The notes beneath the pieces were generated by a model. That model had not been told where the DNA came from and searched no databases. It was given only the letters and a program-made list of their open reading frames with translations. Both the position numbers and the translations under genes were made by a program. From Thalassotalea piscium (lineage in GTDB: Bacteria; Pseudomonadota; Gammaproteobacteria; Enterobacterales; Alteromonadaceae), in contig NZ_AP027362.1 in NCBI RefSeq assembly GCF_030295935.1, forward strand, positions 310,001-374,000: a DNA stretch of 64,000 nt, read 5' to 3'. Positions within the stretch are counted from its first letter, which is position 1. Each line of letters starts with the position of its first letter. Below are positions 53,062 through 62,181 of the stretch, piece after piece.

Positions 53062-55284
53062 ATGCGGGCATCTGAAGATACTAATGATGATTTTTTATTT
53101 ATCGACGATAGTGATGAAGATGAAATTCTTGATGATTCAAGTAATGGTACTTGGAAAGTATTAATTGTTGATGACGATCCTGAAATTCATTCGGTTACAC
53201 AACTTGCGTTGTCTGACTTAGTCGTACTTGGAAAAAGGCTTGAATATTTACACGCATATTCAGGGAAAGACGCATGCCAATTAATTGAACAAAATGAAGA
53301 TATTGTTTTAGTGCTGCTTGATGTTGTAATGGAAACAGACGATGCCGGCTTAAATGTAGTAAAACATATTCGAGAAACTCTTCAGCGACAAGATATACGA
53401 ATAGTGCTTAGAACCGGACAGCCTGGGTACGCACCTGAAGAAAGTGTAATTAAAGATTATGACATCAACGATTATAAAACAAAAACAGAGTTAACTCGTC
53501 GTAAATTGGTTACTACCGTTTATGCCGCAATTCGCTCTTTTCAACAAATAGATACAGTTACTCAAAATCGCCAAGGTTTAGAAAAAATAATTGCGGCTGC
53601 AGCTGAATTACTAGAATTACATACTGTACATAAATATGCTGAAGGTGTGTTAAGTCAGCTCACTAATTTAGCTGATATTGAAAAAAGTTTTTTTTGCGCT
53701 AGAGGGCAAGGTATTGTAGATGCTGCCGATGACTTAAGTTTATATGTGTTAGGTCAATCGGGTGTTGATAATGGATTAGTAAACCAAAAAATTTCAGCCC
53801 TCAAAAATAATGAAATTGAAGAGTTAATTAAAAAGTGTTTCCAACAGAAATATCATTTACTAGGCTCTGAAGCGTCATGTTTTTATCTTTCAAGTGGTGT
53901 GTGCCGAGCAGTTATATATATTGAATTTTCAGCGCCACTTTCAGAAATTGATCAGCAAATTATTGAAGTTTTTCTCACTAATATCTCAATAGGTTATGAA
54001 AATGTACACCTATTTCAAAAGCTACGCAATGCGGCATACAAAGACTGGCTAACTGAGCTTCCTAATCGATTAGAATTTGTTAACTTATTAGATGACTTCG
54101 GACAAAGTAGCGACCTTAGCAAAGTTGCAGCATTAATAGATTTAACACAGTTCAGCGATATTAACGACGGTTTAGGCCAAGACCTAGGTAACCAATTATT
54201 AATGGCTGTATCAGCTAGATTGAAAACGCTAAGCGAACGTTGCAAAATCGCTAGAGTTGGCGCTGATGTTTTTGGTCTTATTGGCCCACAAGATTTAGTA
54301 AACCCTGAAAAACTTACCGAATTGTTTTCTGAACCCTTTGCTGCAGGGGAACAGCGTTTACCTGTGAAAGCTAGTTTTGGTTTATGTATGAAAGCTGATG
54401 CGGGCTCTCGTGGGGTCAATATCTTAAATCAGATCAATATTGCGTTGAACTTAGCTAAAAAAAGCAACCAATTCCATTTTGTTTATTACCAACAAGAAAT
54501 GGAAGAAAAAACGTTATGGCGGTTAGGAATGATCCGTCAGCTTAGAACCGATTTTGCTGAAAAACGCTTAGAGCTTTGGTATCAGCCGCAGCTTAACCTG
54601 AATACGGGTAAGGTTATTGGTGCTGAAGCGCTTCTACGCTGGAAAACTGCTGACGGTAACTTTATTTCACCGGCTATTTTTATTCCTTTGGCTGAATATT
54701 CAGGGCTAATTATTGATATTGGTGACTGGGTGATTAATAAAGCATGTAGCACGATTAAGAGCCTCGAAAGTAATGGCTTTGGTCATGTCGGTATTTCGGT
54801 GAATGTCTCTATCCCACAATTTAAGAAAGATAACTTTGTTGATAATGTTATCCAAGCAACAAAAACACATAAAATTCCACCTAATAAGTTAGAGTTAGAA
54901 ATAACAGAAAATATTCTGATGGATGAGCCACAAGTTGTTGTTGATGCCTTAGTTAAATTAAAGAAAGAGGGGATAAGTATTGCATTAGATGACTTTGGTA
55001 CGGGTTATTCGTCAATGAGTTACTTGCAACAACTTCCATTAGATCGTTTGAAAGTAGATCGATCTTTTATTACTCATATTGCAGAGCCTGGTAAAGCAAT
55101 TATTGCAGAAACAATCATTAACTTAGGTAAACAAATGAATTTAACTGTTATTGCCGAAGGAATTGAAGAAGTTGCGCAACAAGAGTATTTGAAGGGCTTA
55201 GGTTGCGATGAAGTACAAGGCTTTTTCTACGCCAAGCCTATGCCTGAAAATGAATTTTTAACTTTCCTAAAAAATAATAGCTAA
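53062..55284 (+). CDS. REC-DUF3369-GGDEF-EAL cyclic-di-GMP phosphodiesterase
   Basis: A 740-residue response regulator. An acidic N-terminus is followed by a receiver domain (about 32-165, phospho-acceptor D87 in VLLDVV, with DDD acidic pocket at 37-39), a DUF3369 sensory region (about 170-310), a degenerate GGDEF domain (RVGADVF at 398-404 instead of RxGGDEF) and an intact EAL domain (EAL at 522-524, then NVSIPQF, ELEITENIL, DDFGTGYSS and EGIEE). Probably it hydrolyses cyclic-di-GMP under control of an unlinked sensor kinase. No kinase gene is adjacent. Confidence 0.9.
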   Translation: MRASEDTNDDFLFIDDSDEDEILDDSSNGTWKVLIVDDDPEIHSVTQLALSDLVVLGKRLEYLHAYSGKDACQLIEQNEDIVLVLLDVVMETDDAGLNVVKHIRETLQRQDIRIVLRTGQPGYAPEESVIKDYDINDYKTKTELTRRKLVTTVYAAIRSFQQIDTVTQNRQGLEKIIAAAAELLELHTVHKYAEGVLSQLTNLADIEKSFFCARGQGIVDAADDLSLYVLGQSGVDNGLVNQKISALKNNEIEELIKKCFQQKYHLLGSEASCFYLSSGVCRAVIYIEFSAPLSEIDQQIIEVFLTNISIGYENVHLFQKLRNAAYKDWLTELPNRLEFVNLLDDFGQSSDLSKVAALIDLTQFSDINDGLGQDLGNQLLMAVSARLKTLSERCKIARVGADVFGLIGPQDLVNPEKLTELFSEPFAAGEQRLPVKASFGLCMKADAGSRGVNILNQINIALNLAKKSNQFHFVYYQQEMEEKTLWRLGMIRQLRTDFAEKRLELWYQPQLNLNTGKVIGAEALLRWKTADGNFISPAIFIPLAEYSGLIIDIGDWVINKACSTIKSLESNGFGHVGISVNVSIPQFKKDNFVDNVIQATKTHKIPPNKLELEITENILMDEPQVVVDALVKLKKEGISIALDDFGTGYSSMSYLQQLPLDRLKVDRSFITHIAEPGKAIIAETIINLGKQMNLTVIAEGIEEVAQQEYLKGLGCDEVQGFFYAKPMPENEFLTFLKNNS

Positions 55285-55294
55285 CACACCCTAG
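55285..55294 (+). repeat. Right-end remnant of the ctagggcgtgttga family
   Basis: The sequence taacacaccctagtaa, starting at the stop codon, resembles the right terminus of the 32201-32469 element. A second similar stretch, aagacgccctagt, lies at 55431-55443 in the same orientation. Both may be degenerate leftovers; the match is short. Confidence 0.3.
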
Positions 55295-55310
55295 TAACCC
55301 TTTAACATCT

Positions 55311-55343
55311 AAAAGTTATTAACTGCAAAGTTAATAACTTTTT
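55311..55343 (+). terminator. Terminator after the phosphodiesterase gene
   Basis: A perfect 12-bp stem (aaagttattaac / gttaataacttt) with a six-base loop is followed by TTTTT. Confidence 0.9.
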
Positions 55344-55395
55344 GTAACATTCTATTGCTTAACAGATTACTTGATTTTAGTAATTTTCACAGTGT

Positions 55396-55420
55396 GGGTT
55401 AACCATAGTTTGGGTAACCC
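55396..55420. promoter_or_regulatory. Inverted repeat upstream of the ABC exporter operon
   Basis: The arms gggttaacc and gggtaaccc (8 of 9 pairing) are separated by seven bases, about 195-220 bp before the first ABC gene. It could be an operator or a small hairpin. The rest of 55344-55613 is AT-rich, with no firm gene. Confidence 0.3.
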
Positions 55421-55613
55421 AAAGCTATTCAAGACGCCCTAGTCTATTAATGTTAAATGGTAGCACTAGCAACGCACTTTTAAATCAATATTTATTACTT
55501 TTAGCTATAGCAATTGCTGTTTGTATTTGAAATTTTTAGCGGGTATATTGCTACCTGCTTGAATTTAATCAGTTTGCTCTAACCAGAAAGAAATTTTAAT
55601 TAGGAATTCCCGA

Positions 55614-56294
55614 ATGATCAGGGTCGAGAATATTAGCCGCACATACGGAAGTGGTGAATCGGAAGTTAACGCGTTAAAAAACGTGACATTGACTATAAAA
55701 GAAAATGAATTTGTTGCGATTATGGGGACCTCGGGTTCAGGTAAGTCAACATTAATGAACGTACTAGGTTGTTTAGATACACCTAGCTCTGGCGAATACT
55801 TCTTATCAGGTGAATCAATTAAAAGCATTGACGATGTCACTTTATCTAAAATACGAAATAATAAAATTGGCTTTATTTTTCAAACATTTCACTTACTACC
55901 TAGGTTAACCGCCCTTCATAATGTTATTTTGCCTTTAAGGTATAGTGATGTAGAGCAAGCAGAGGCTGAATCTAGAGGAGCTGTTATGCTAGAAAAAGTC
56001 GGTTTATCTTCACGTTCACACCATAAGCCATTTGAAATGTCAGGAGGCCAACGCCAACGCGTAGCTATTGCGAGGGCTTTGGTAAATAACCCTAAAGTAA
56101 TTTTTGCTGATGAACCAACGGGCAACTTAGACTCTAAAACATCCTTTGAAATTATGAATCTTCTTTGTGAACTGCATAAGCAAGGACAAACCATTGTTAT
56201 GGTTACTCACGAAGAAGATATTGCAGCATACGCTCAGCGAGTTATTCGCATGAAGGATGGCGAAGTAATAGGAGACACTGCATGTACAGAGTGA
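55614..56294 (+). CDS. MacB/LolD-type ABC transporter ATPase
   Basis: A 226-residue stand-alone nucleotide-binding protein. Walker A is GTSGSGKST (about 37-45), the signature [15 protein letters not shown] lies near 142-156, Walker B is [12 protein letters not shown] near 162-173, and the switch His is in VMVTHEE. It belongs to the 3.A.1.122/125-type family that powers periplasmic mechanotransmission by FtsX-like permeases. It is the first of five overlapping genes, with an AGGA site before the ATG. Confidence 0.92.
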   Translation: MIRVENISRTYGSGESEVNALKNVTLTIKENEFVAIMGTSGSGKSTLMNVLGCLDTPSSGEYFLSGESIKSIDDVTLSKIRNNKIGFIFQTFHLLPRLTALHNVILPLRYSDVEQAEAESRGAVMLEKVGLSSRSHHKPFEMSGGQRQRVAIARALVNNPKVIFADEPTGNLDSKTSFEIMNLLCELHKQGQTIVMVTHEEDIAAYAQRVIRMKDGEVIGDTACTE

Positions 56295-57241
56295 TTACTT
56301 TCTTCTTATTGAGTTTATTCTTTACGCAGGTGTTAGCTCAAAATGTGTTAATTTTATCGGGTGAGATAAAAGCAGGAGATAATCAGACATTCTATTCACC
56401 CAAAACTGATAACTGGCGAGTACAGTTACAATGGCTACTACCAGAGGGTGAAATTGCCAATAAAGGCGACCTTGTTGTGGTTTTTGATAGTGGTGCAATT
56501 CAAAGCACTATTGAACAAACTGACGTTAACCTTTATGCAGCAAAAGAAGAGTTAGCTCGTAAGAAAAGTGATGCTAAACAGCAATTAATGGAAAAAGAGT
56601 TTGCTCAAAAACGCACGGAATTATTGCTCGCTAAGGCGAGAATTGATGCATCAATTCCAGTAGAACACTTAAGCCAATATGATTATGAAAAGTATCAATT
56701 AGATCTAGAAAAAGCATTGCTTGCTAATGCAAAAGCTAAAGATGAACTAGCCCAACAAAAAGTAGTTAACGAGGTCAATATAACTAAGCAAGAATTAACA
56801 ATCAAAAAATACGAATTTGACCTTGATTATAATCAAAATAAATTGTCAAAAATGAGCTTGTATGCTGAGCGTACCGGACCTATTTTATATGCAAACCACC
56901 CATGGACAGGTGAAAAAATATTTGTAGGTATGACCGCCCAGCCTGCTTGGAAAATAGCAGAAATACCTTCAATGAAAGGGTTATATATAGAAGCTTGGGT
57001 GCATGAAGTTGACTATAAAAAAGTAGCTGTTGGCGATAGTGCTAAATTAACGTTTGATGCATATCCAAATCAGGTTTTTACTGCGACGATAAAGACACTT
57101 TCAACACAACCAGAAGAGCGAATGCTTTGGGGCGATGGTGTCTATTATCGCACTGTTGTTGATTTTACTGTTGATGTTAATACCGGTTTATTGCCTGGTA
57201 TGAGTGCCCAATTAGAATTTCAAGGAGTGAGTAATGAATAA
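56282..57241 (+). CDS. Periplasmic adaptor subunit 1 (HlyD/MacA-like)
   Basis: A 319-residue protein with a cleavable signal peptide (about 1-19, FTQVLAQ) and no lipobox. It has a lipoyl half near [21 protein letters not shown], a coiled-coil hairpin (about 75-185, rich in Lys, Glu, Leu), then [16 protein letters not shown] with the shared WxGEK motif, a beta-barrel region ([29 protein letters not shown]) and a short C-terminus. It is the shortest of the three adaptors. It overlaps the ATPase gene by 13 bp and adaptor 2 by 8 bp. Confidence 0.82.
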   Translation: MYRVITFFLLSLFFTQVLAQNVLILSGEIKAGDNQTFYSPKTDNWRVQLQWLLPEGEIANKGDLVVVFDSGAIQSTIEQTDVNLYAAKEELARKKSDAKQQLMEKEFAQKRTELLLAKARIDASIPVEHLSQYDYEKYQLDLEKALLANAKAKDELAQQKVVNEVNITKQELTIKKYEFDLDYNQNKLSKMSLYAERTGPILYANHPWTGEKIFVGMTAQPAWKIAEIPSMKGLYIEAWVHEVDYKKVAVGDSAKLTFDAYPNQVFTATIKTLSTQPEERMLWGDGVYYRTVVDFTVDVNTGLLPGMSAQLEFQGVSNE

Positions 57242-58391
57242 ACTACTATTAGCTTTCGTTACTTTATGCTTAATAGCTTGTGAACCTGTGCCTTCAACTC
57301 AAGTAAAGCAGGAGGATGTTGAAATAATTATTAAGGCAAACGGTGAGTTAGAATCTAAAAATACTGCGTTAATTGCTCCCCCATCGGTTTCACGTATGTG
57401 GCAATTTCAAATCAAGAAGCTTATTCCAGAAAATACTAAAGTTACAAAAGGCCAAATACTAGTATCTTTTGATGATAAGAAAGTGGCAGATAGCCTTATT
57501 CAACAAAAAGGGGAATTAGAACAAGCTCAAAAAGAGTTAGAGAATAAAAAAATAAAAGAAACTGAGAAAGAGCAAGAGTTAGTTCTGACATTAGCGGAAA
57601 GGAAAATGCAATACGATAAAGCTAAGCGTATTGCAGAGATAGTTGATCACAGTCGCTCTGAAAATGAACGTAAAAAAAGAGAAATTGATTTTACTATTGC
57701 TAACAACGATTGGATGCTTGCAAAGCAAAAGCTTGCTTATCATCGAAAAAATACCGCACTCAACTTAAAGTTAGCTGAGGGCAAAGTAAATCGCTTAACC
57801 GCTAAAGTAAATGATTTAAAAAATGACATAGAACGGCTAAAAGTAAAAGCACCCATAGATGGTATGGTCATTTATCGGAGTAACTGGAATGGTGAAAAGC
57901 CTGCAGAAGGTGAAAATGTTAACTTTGGGCAACCGGTACTCGAAATTTCGGTGGTTGAAGACATGCAGCTTAAAGCACAAATTTTAGAGCCCGATAGCGG
58001 TCTAATAATGAAGGGGCAACGTGTTAAAATAACCTTAGACGGTACTCAAGAATTAGTTACTTGGGGCAAAATAACCAGTTTAGGCAAAGTGTTTAGAGAC
58101 AAAACTAATCAAGATAGAAAGCGCATTTTTGATGCAATTATTGAGTTCGATAATATTGATAGCAAAGTGATGCGACCAGGTATGACAGCTCGGATTGAAA
58201 TTATCGCAAAGACATTAAACGATGTATTAACATTACCCGTTGATACAGTTAATACCATCGATAATGTACATTATGTAGAGCGTATCGATACTTTTGGCCA
58301 TACCCAGATTAGAGTTGAGGTAGCTGATGTTACCGGCAATAAAATAATAATTAAAGAAGGCTTACAACAAGGAGATGTTGTCGCGCTATGA
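57234..58391 (+). CDS. Periplasmic adaptor subunit 2 (lipoprotein, HlyD/MacA-like)
   Basis: A 385-residue protein with a lipoprotein signal (LCLIAC at about 11-16). The lipoyl half LIPENTKVTKGQILVSFDDKK is followed by a long charged coiled coil (about 85-200, many Lys-Glu heptads), KAPIDGMVIYRSNWNGEK (the shared WxGEK motif), a beta-barrel and a membrane-proximal domain with LPVDTVN and GLQQGDVVAL. It is a paralogue of adaptors 1 and 3. It overlaps both neighbours. Confidence 0.85.
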   Translation: MNKLLLAFVTLCLIACEPVPSTQVKQEDVEIIIKANGELESKNTALIAPPSVSRMWQFQIKKLIPENTKVTKGQILVSFDDKKVADSLIQQKGELEQAQKELENKKIKETEKEQELVLTLAERKMQYDKAKRIAEIVDHSRSENERKKREIDFTIANNDWMLAKQKLAYHRKNTALNLKLAEGKVNRLTAKVNDLKNDIERLKVKAPIDGMVIYRSNWNGEKPAEGENVNFGQPVLEISVVEDMQLKAQILEPDSGLIMKGQRVKITLDGTQELVTWGKITSLGKVFRDKTNQDRKRIFDAIIEFDNIDSKVMRPGMTARIEIIAKTLNDVLTLPVDTVNTIDNVHYVERIDTFGHTQIRVEVADVTGNKIIIKEGLQQGDVVAL

Positions 58392-59572
58392 AATATATTC
58401 TTACGCTAATTGCGGCACTAGTATTGTTCGGTTGTACTGAGTCTGAGTCGCCACCTTTACTTTATCACGTAGAAGAAAAGCCTTTTGATGTAAAAATACC
58501 TGCAAAAGGTGAGTTATTTGCTGCTCAGGCTACGGCTATTAATGCGCCAATGTCGAGTAACGGAATGCAAGTTATTGCTTGGCTAGCACCAGAGTTTTCG
58601 CATGTTAAAAAAGGAGATGTCATTATTCGTTTCGACGGCGAGTCAATGCAGGTAGAAAGCAAAAATAAACTTAACGAACTAGCGAAAACTCAGCAAGACA
58701 TGCTGGAAAAAAGTGGAGCGTTGAATAAAGAGCTTAGTGGTATTAATAAAGATATGATCATGGTTGATCAAGAAAAGTTATTTGCAGAGCAATTTTCAAT
58801 TGAAGATGAACGTATTCGTTCTAAACTTGAAATTATAGAATCATTACAAAACGCAGAATATCTAGGAACTAAACAAGACTACTTGAACTGGAAGAGCGAC
58901 AGCTTTAGTGAAAGTGCCAAAGGAGATATGGGACTATTGGAGATGAAGCAACAGCTCCATCAAACTAAAATTGATCAATTATCTGCCCGCTTATCTCAGT
59001 TAGAAGTAAAAGCACCACATGATGGGCTTTTAGCTTATAAGGTTAACTGGCGTGGAGAGAAAGCGCGTACAGGGCAAACAATGTGGCCTGGTCAAAAAAT
59101 TGCTGAGCTACCCGACACTAGTGTAATGAAAGCTAAACTTTGGGTGATCGAAAACGAAGCGATTGATTTAGGCAAAGGTAAAAAGGTTAGTTTGCGTTTA
59201 AATGCCAACGCCCAACAAGTTTATTACGGCACGATAGCAGCCGTTACCGCATTTCCAAAGACTATTCGCCGTGGTGACCCGCAAAAGTATTTTGAAGTAA
59301 TTGTTGAGTTAGATGAACAACACCCAGACCAATTTGTTCCTGGTCAAAAAGTTGAAGCATTAATTACTGTTATGGCTAAAAAGTCTCGCCTAATTGTGCC
59401 AAAGCAAAGTGTATTTTCAGACCGCAATCAGTCGTATGTTTACCTTTATAAGTCAGGTGATTTTATCAAAAATAAAGTAGAAATAGGACAGTCTAGTCTA
59501 AGCTACTTTGAGATAACGTCAGGTTTAACATCAGGACAAGAAATATCACTTATATCGCAGGAGAAGCGCTAA
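58388..59572 (+). CDS. Periplasmic adaptor subunit 3 (lipoprotein, HlyD/MacA-like)
   Basis: A 394-residue protein with a lipoprotein signal (LVLFGC at about 11-16). Order: lipoyl half LAPEFSHVKKGDVIIRFDGE, helical hairpin (about 85-195), KAPHDGLLAYKVNWRGEK (shared WxGEK motif), beta-barrel, and C-terminal IVPKQSVF...SGLTSGQEISLI. It overlaps adaptor 2 by 4 bp and the permease by one base. The sequence differs substantially from adaptors 1 and 2, so this is an old duplication. Confidence 0.85.
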   Translation: MKYILTLIAALVLFGCTESESPPLLYHVEEKPFDVKIPAKGELFAAQATAINAPMSSNGMQVIAWLAPEFSHVKKGDVIIRFDGESMQVESKNKLNELAKTQQDMLEKSGALNKELSGINKDMIMVDQEKLFAEQFSIEDERIRSKLEIIESLQNAEYLGTKQDYLNWKSDSFSESAKGDMGLLEMKQQLHQTKIDQLSARLSQLEVKAPHDGLLAYKVNWRGEKARTGQTMWPGQKIAELPDTSVMKAKLWVIENEAIDLGKGKKVSLRLNANAQQVYYGTIAAVTAFPKTIRRGDPQKYFEVIVELDEQHPDQFVPGQKVEALITVMAKKSRLIVPKQSVFSDRNQSYVYLYKSGDFIKNKVEIGQSSLSYFEITSGLTSGQEISLISQEKR

Positions 59573-60807
59573 TGAAGTATTATGCATTAATTGTTGATAC
59601 CTTCGATGAATTGCTTCAGCATAAGTTAAGAACCTTGCTGACTTTGCTTGGTATGATTTTCGGCGTGGGTGCCGTTATTGCTATGCTTAACATTGGTGAA
59701 GGGGCAGAGCGTGAAGCGCTCAAAATGATCAATACCATGGGGTTACAAAACTTAATTATTGAGAGTAAAGAATTCGAAGAAAAAGAGCTTAAAGAACAAC
59801 GAAAACACTCTAGAGGTTTAAGTATTCGGGATGGAGAAATAAGTACTGAATCTTTACCATTTGTTGTTGATTTTAGTGCACAAAAAAAAGTAGAAACCTA
59901 CACTATATTCAGTTCGGTAGGTAAAAGTGACGGCGAAGCGGTTGGAGTGAGCCCAAGTTACTTTGAGCTTTCCAAGTTTACTTTATCGCAGGGCCGAGTA
60001 TTAACAGAAGAAGACGATATCGCTTTCGCTCAGGTTGCATTATTAGGTTCAGCAACAGCGAAACAGTTATTTCCGTTAGGGGCTGCCGTTGGAAAGAACA
60101 TTAAAATCAACCACCTTTGGTTTAAAGTGGTTGGAGTGTTATCGCCGCCTTTTCTAAAGAAAGATGAGTTTCAAGGTATTAAATTAGGCGGTGATCAAAA
60201 TCAGGTCTTTATTCCTCTAAAAACCGCTATTCATAAATATGCCAGCAAAAATTTAGCCAGTGAAGTAAGTAGCTTGAAGTTAAAGATAGACGATAATATT
60301 GACCCTATCCAAGCTGCTGTTGCTATTGGACATTTGCTTGATAGACGGCACAATGATGTAGACGATTATAGTATTATTGTACCAGCTGCATTATTAGCAC
60401 AACAGAAACAAACTCAACAGATTTTTAACATTGTAATGTCTTGTGTCGCTGGGATCTCATTATTGGTTGGTGGTATTGGCATTATGAACATTATGCTGGC
60501 TACAGTATTAGAGCGTACCAAAGAAATTGGTTTACTAAGAGCAGTTGGCGCTACCCAAAAAGATATACAAATTCAGTTTATAGCTGAAAGCTTTACTATC
60601 TCAATTCTGGGCGGGATACTGGGCGTTGTATTTGGGATATTACTTTCTGAGGTTATCTCAATATATTCTGAATGGGCAGTGTCTTGGTCGATAAGTGCGA
60701 TTGTTCTATCATTTAGTATTTGTGCAATGATAGGTCTGATATTTGGAGTATACCCGGCAATTAAGGCGTCAAAACTTGACCCCATAGATGCGCTTCAAAG
60801 TGATTAG
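59572..60807 (+). CDS. MacB/FtsX-type ABC transporter permease
   Basis: A 411-residue inner-membrane protein. TM1 is near 20-42 (TLLTLLGMIFGVGAVIAML), followed by a large periplasmic MacB_PCD-type domain (about 43-280). Three more membrane segments lie at about 285-312, 338-362 and 372-395, joined by the conserved ERTKEIGLLRAVGATQKDI coupling-helix loop. The C-terminus PAIKASKLDPIDAL is typical. It pairs with the stand-alone ATPase of the same operon. No outer-membrane channel gene is present. Confidence 0.9.
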   Translation: MKYYALIVDTFDELLQHKLRTLLTLLGMIFGVGAVIAMLNIGEGAEREALKMINTMGLQNLIIESKEFEEKELKEQRKHSRGLSIRDGEISTESLPFVVDFSAQKKVETYTIFSSVGKSDGEAVGVSPSYFELSKFTLSQGRVLTEEDDIAFAQVALLGSATAKQLFPLGAAVGKNIKINHLWFKVVGVLSPPFLKKDEFQGIKLGGDQNQVFIPLKTAIHKYASKNLASEVSSLKLKIDDNIDPIQAAVAIGHLLDRRHNDVDDYSIIVPAALLAQQKQTQQIFNIVMSCVAGISLLVGGIGIMNIMLATVLERTKEIGLLRAVGATQKDIQIQFIAESFTISILGGILGVVFGILLSEVISIYSEWAVSWSISAIVLSFSICAMIGLIFGVYPAIKASKLDPIDALQSD

Positions 60808-61041
60808 CCTCTTGAGCTTATTACTTTGAATGTTGGGATTGGTTTCTGCTTTGCTTGTAAAAGGTTGCTAGAAAAGTATATCACTCGTTATTGTTGATAA
60901 AGCTCAACCATTTAATCAGCGCGGGTCACGTTAGCTGCTTTCTTGGTATAACAAGTAACTACTGCATTATTCGCTACTATAATTATGGCAGTACAACTAC
61001 AAGTTATAAGCACAACAGCCCCTAACATAGGTTAGTTTAAT

Positions 61042-61479
61042 ATGGATTCCATGATGATCTTAGTTTTTTTGATCAATGCCTTAATTGTCGCACTTGCTGT
61101 ACTCATTCATTATGAATTTCTTTACCGTTTAAACTTATATGTTCCTCGACTGAAAGGAACACATCGATTTAGCCTAGTACTGACTGTATTTGGCACTTTT
61201 ATTGCCCATGTTATTGAAGTTTGGCTTTTTGCTCTTGCTTTCTATTGGATGAATAAAGCACAAGGCTGGGGAGAGTTAATGGGCAACTTTGATGGTAGTT
61301 TATTAGATTGTGCTTATTTTTCTTTTACTGTTTATAGCACCGTTGGCTTTGGTGATATTGAGCCGATGGGGAGCTTAAGGTATTTAGCCGGCATTGAATC
61401 GCTCACTGGATTGATTTTGATAACATGGTCAGCGTCATTTTTATATATTGAAATGCAAAGACAATGGTCAATAGACTAG
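61042..61479 (+). CDS. Small two-pore-helix potassium-channel-like protein
   Basis: A 145-residue protein with hydrophobic segments near 5-24, 45-70 and 110-137. The selectivity filter TVGFGD (100-105) follows the pore helix DCAYFSFTVYS. This is the Ion_trans_2-type pore without a cytoplasmic regulatory domain. It lies 234 bp after the ABC permease with no obvious terminator between. Its TAG stop coincides with the left end of a MITE-like element, so the C-terminus may be slightly altered relative to relatives. Confidence 0.8.
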   Translation: MDSMMILVFLINALIVALAVLIHYEFLYRLNLYVPRLKGTHRFSLVLTVFGTFIAHVIEVWLFALAFYWMNKAQGWGELMGNFDGSLLDCAYFSFTVYSTVGFGDIEPMGSLRYLAGIESLTGLILITWSASFLYIEMQRQWSID

Positions 61480-61785
61480 GGGGATTTTGCTGTACGTTTT
61501 AGCAGTGATTTGTTTGGTGTTTATACAAGGCTGAACTTATGTAATGGGGTTGTTCCCCATAAATGAGTGAAAACGCCGCAGAAAAACCAAAGAGGCGCTG
61601 TCCTGCGGATACGTTTAAACATAATTTACTTTTCGTTGCTTACACGGAAGTAGGTACTTAGCGTGAGCAGGACGCGGAAGCTGTCTAGCTCATTTATGTA
61701 GAATATCTACACTTTTTCGCTACGCCTCAATTAAATCATGTTTAATTCGTACAAAATTTGTTCTCAAAAATTTAACACGCCCTAA
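61476..61785 (+). mobile_element. MITE-like element, ctagggcgtgttga family, long copy
   Basis: Nearly the whole interior of the 32201-32469 element is repeated here (tgtttatacaaggctgaact and following). It differs by a shortened left end and by an extra segment of about 47 bp at 61636-61683 (gcttacacggaagtagg...). The right end is caacacgccctaat-like. It supplies the stop codon of the upstream ion-channel gene. Confidence 0.8.
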
Positions 61786-62020
61786 TACATTACTCACCAA
61801 ATCTATTTATCTTGTCCCTTTTATTTAGTTCAGCTTAAGGACTTAGCGCTGCTGAGAATAAATAATCCTGCATTAACACAAAATCTATCGCGAATTTCAG
61901 ACAATTAGACCAGTTTCATTAATTAAATGATCACATAGTTAGCTATATCGGCGTTTTTCAAGGTATTACCTACATTATCTATTAAATAGTGTTCATTTTA
62001 TTTTACTGGCTGGTTTTAAA

Positions 62021-62053
62021 TTGGTTAATAATTGGTTAATATAAGGTTAATTT
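62021..62053 (+). promoter_or_regulatory. Three 11-bp-phased GGTTAAT repeats before the protease gene
   Basis: The units ttggttaataa, ttggttaatat and aaggttaattt follow each other with an 11-bp period, 130-160 bp upstream of the protease start. Direct repeats at 11-bp spacing place sites on one DNA face and are typical of OmpR/PhoB-type response-regulator binding. The rest of 61786-62181 is AT-rich, with no gene seen. Confidence 0.4.
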
Positions 62054-62181
62054 ACTTTGTTTTGTCTGGTTGACCTGTAGTGAGTTTTGGTTTGTAGGCT
62101 TTATAGAGTAGGCAAACCAGTAGATTCATCGCATTAAAAATGCGTGTATTTGCTAAACATCCAAATATTTAAGGACAACAA

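Noticed and set aside
54015-54419. A 134-codon antisense frame in the GGDEF-EAL gene
   Set aside because: It is the complement of a conserved domain, with low-complexity Ser/Pro-rich composition and no ribosome-binding site.
55284-55443. A full MITE bounded by two ccctag ends
   Set aside because: Both ends point in the same direction, so they cannot be terminal inverted repeats of one element; at most they are separate remnants.
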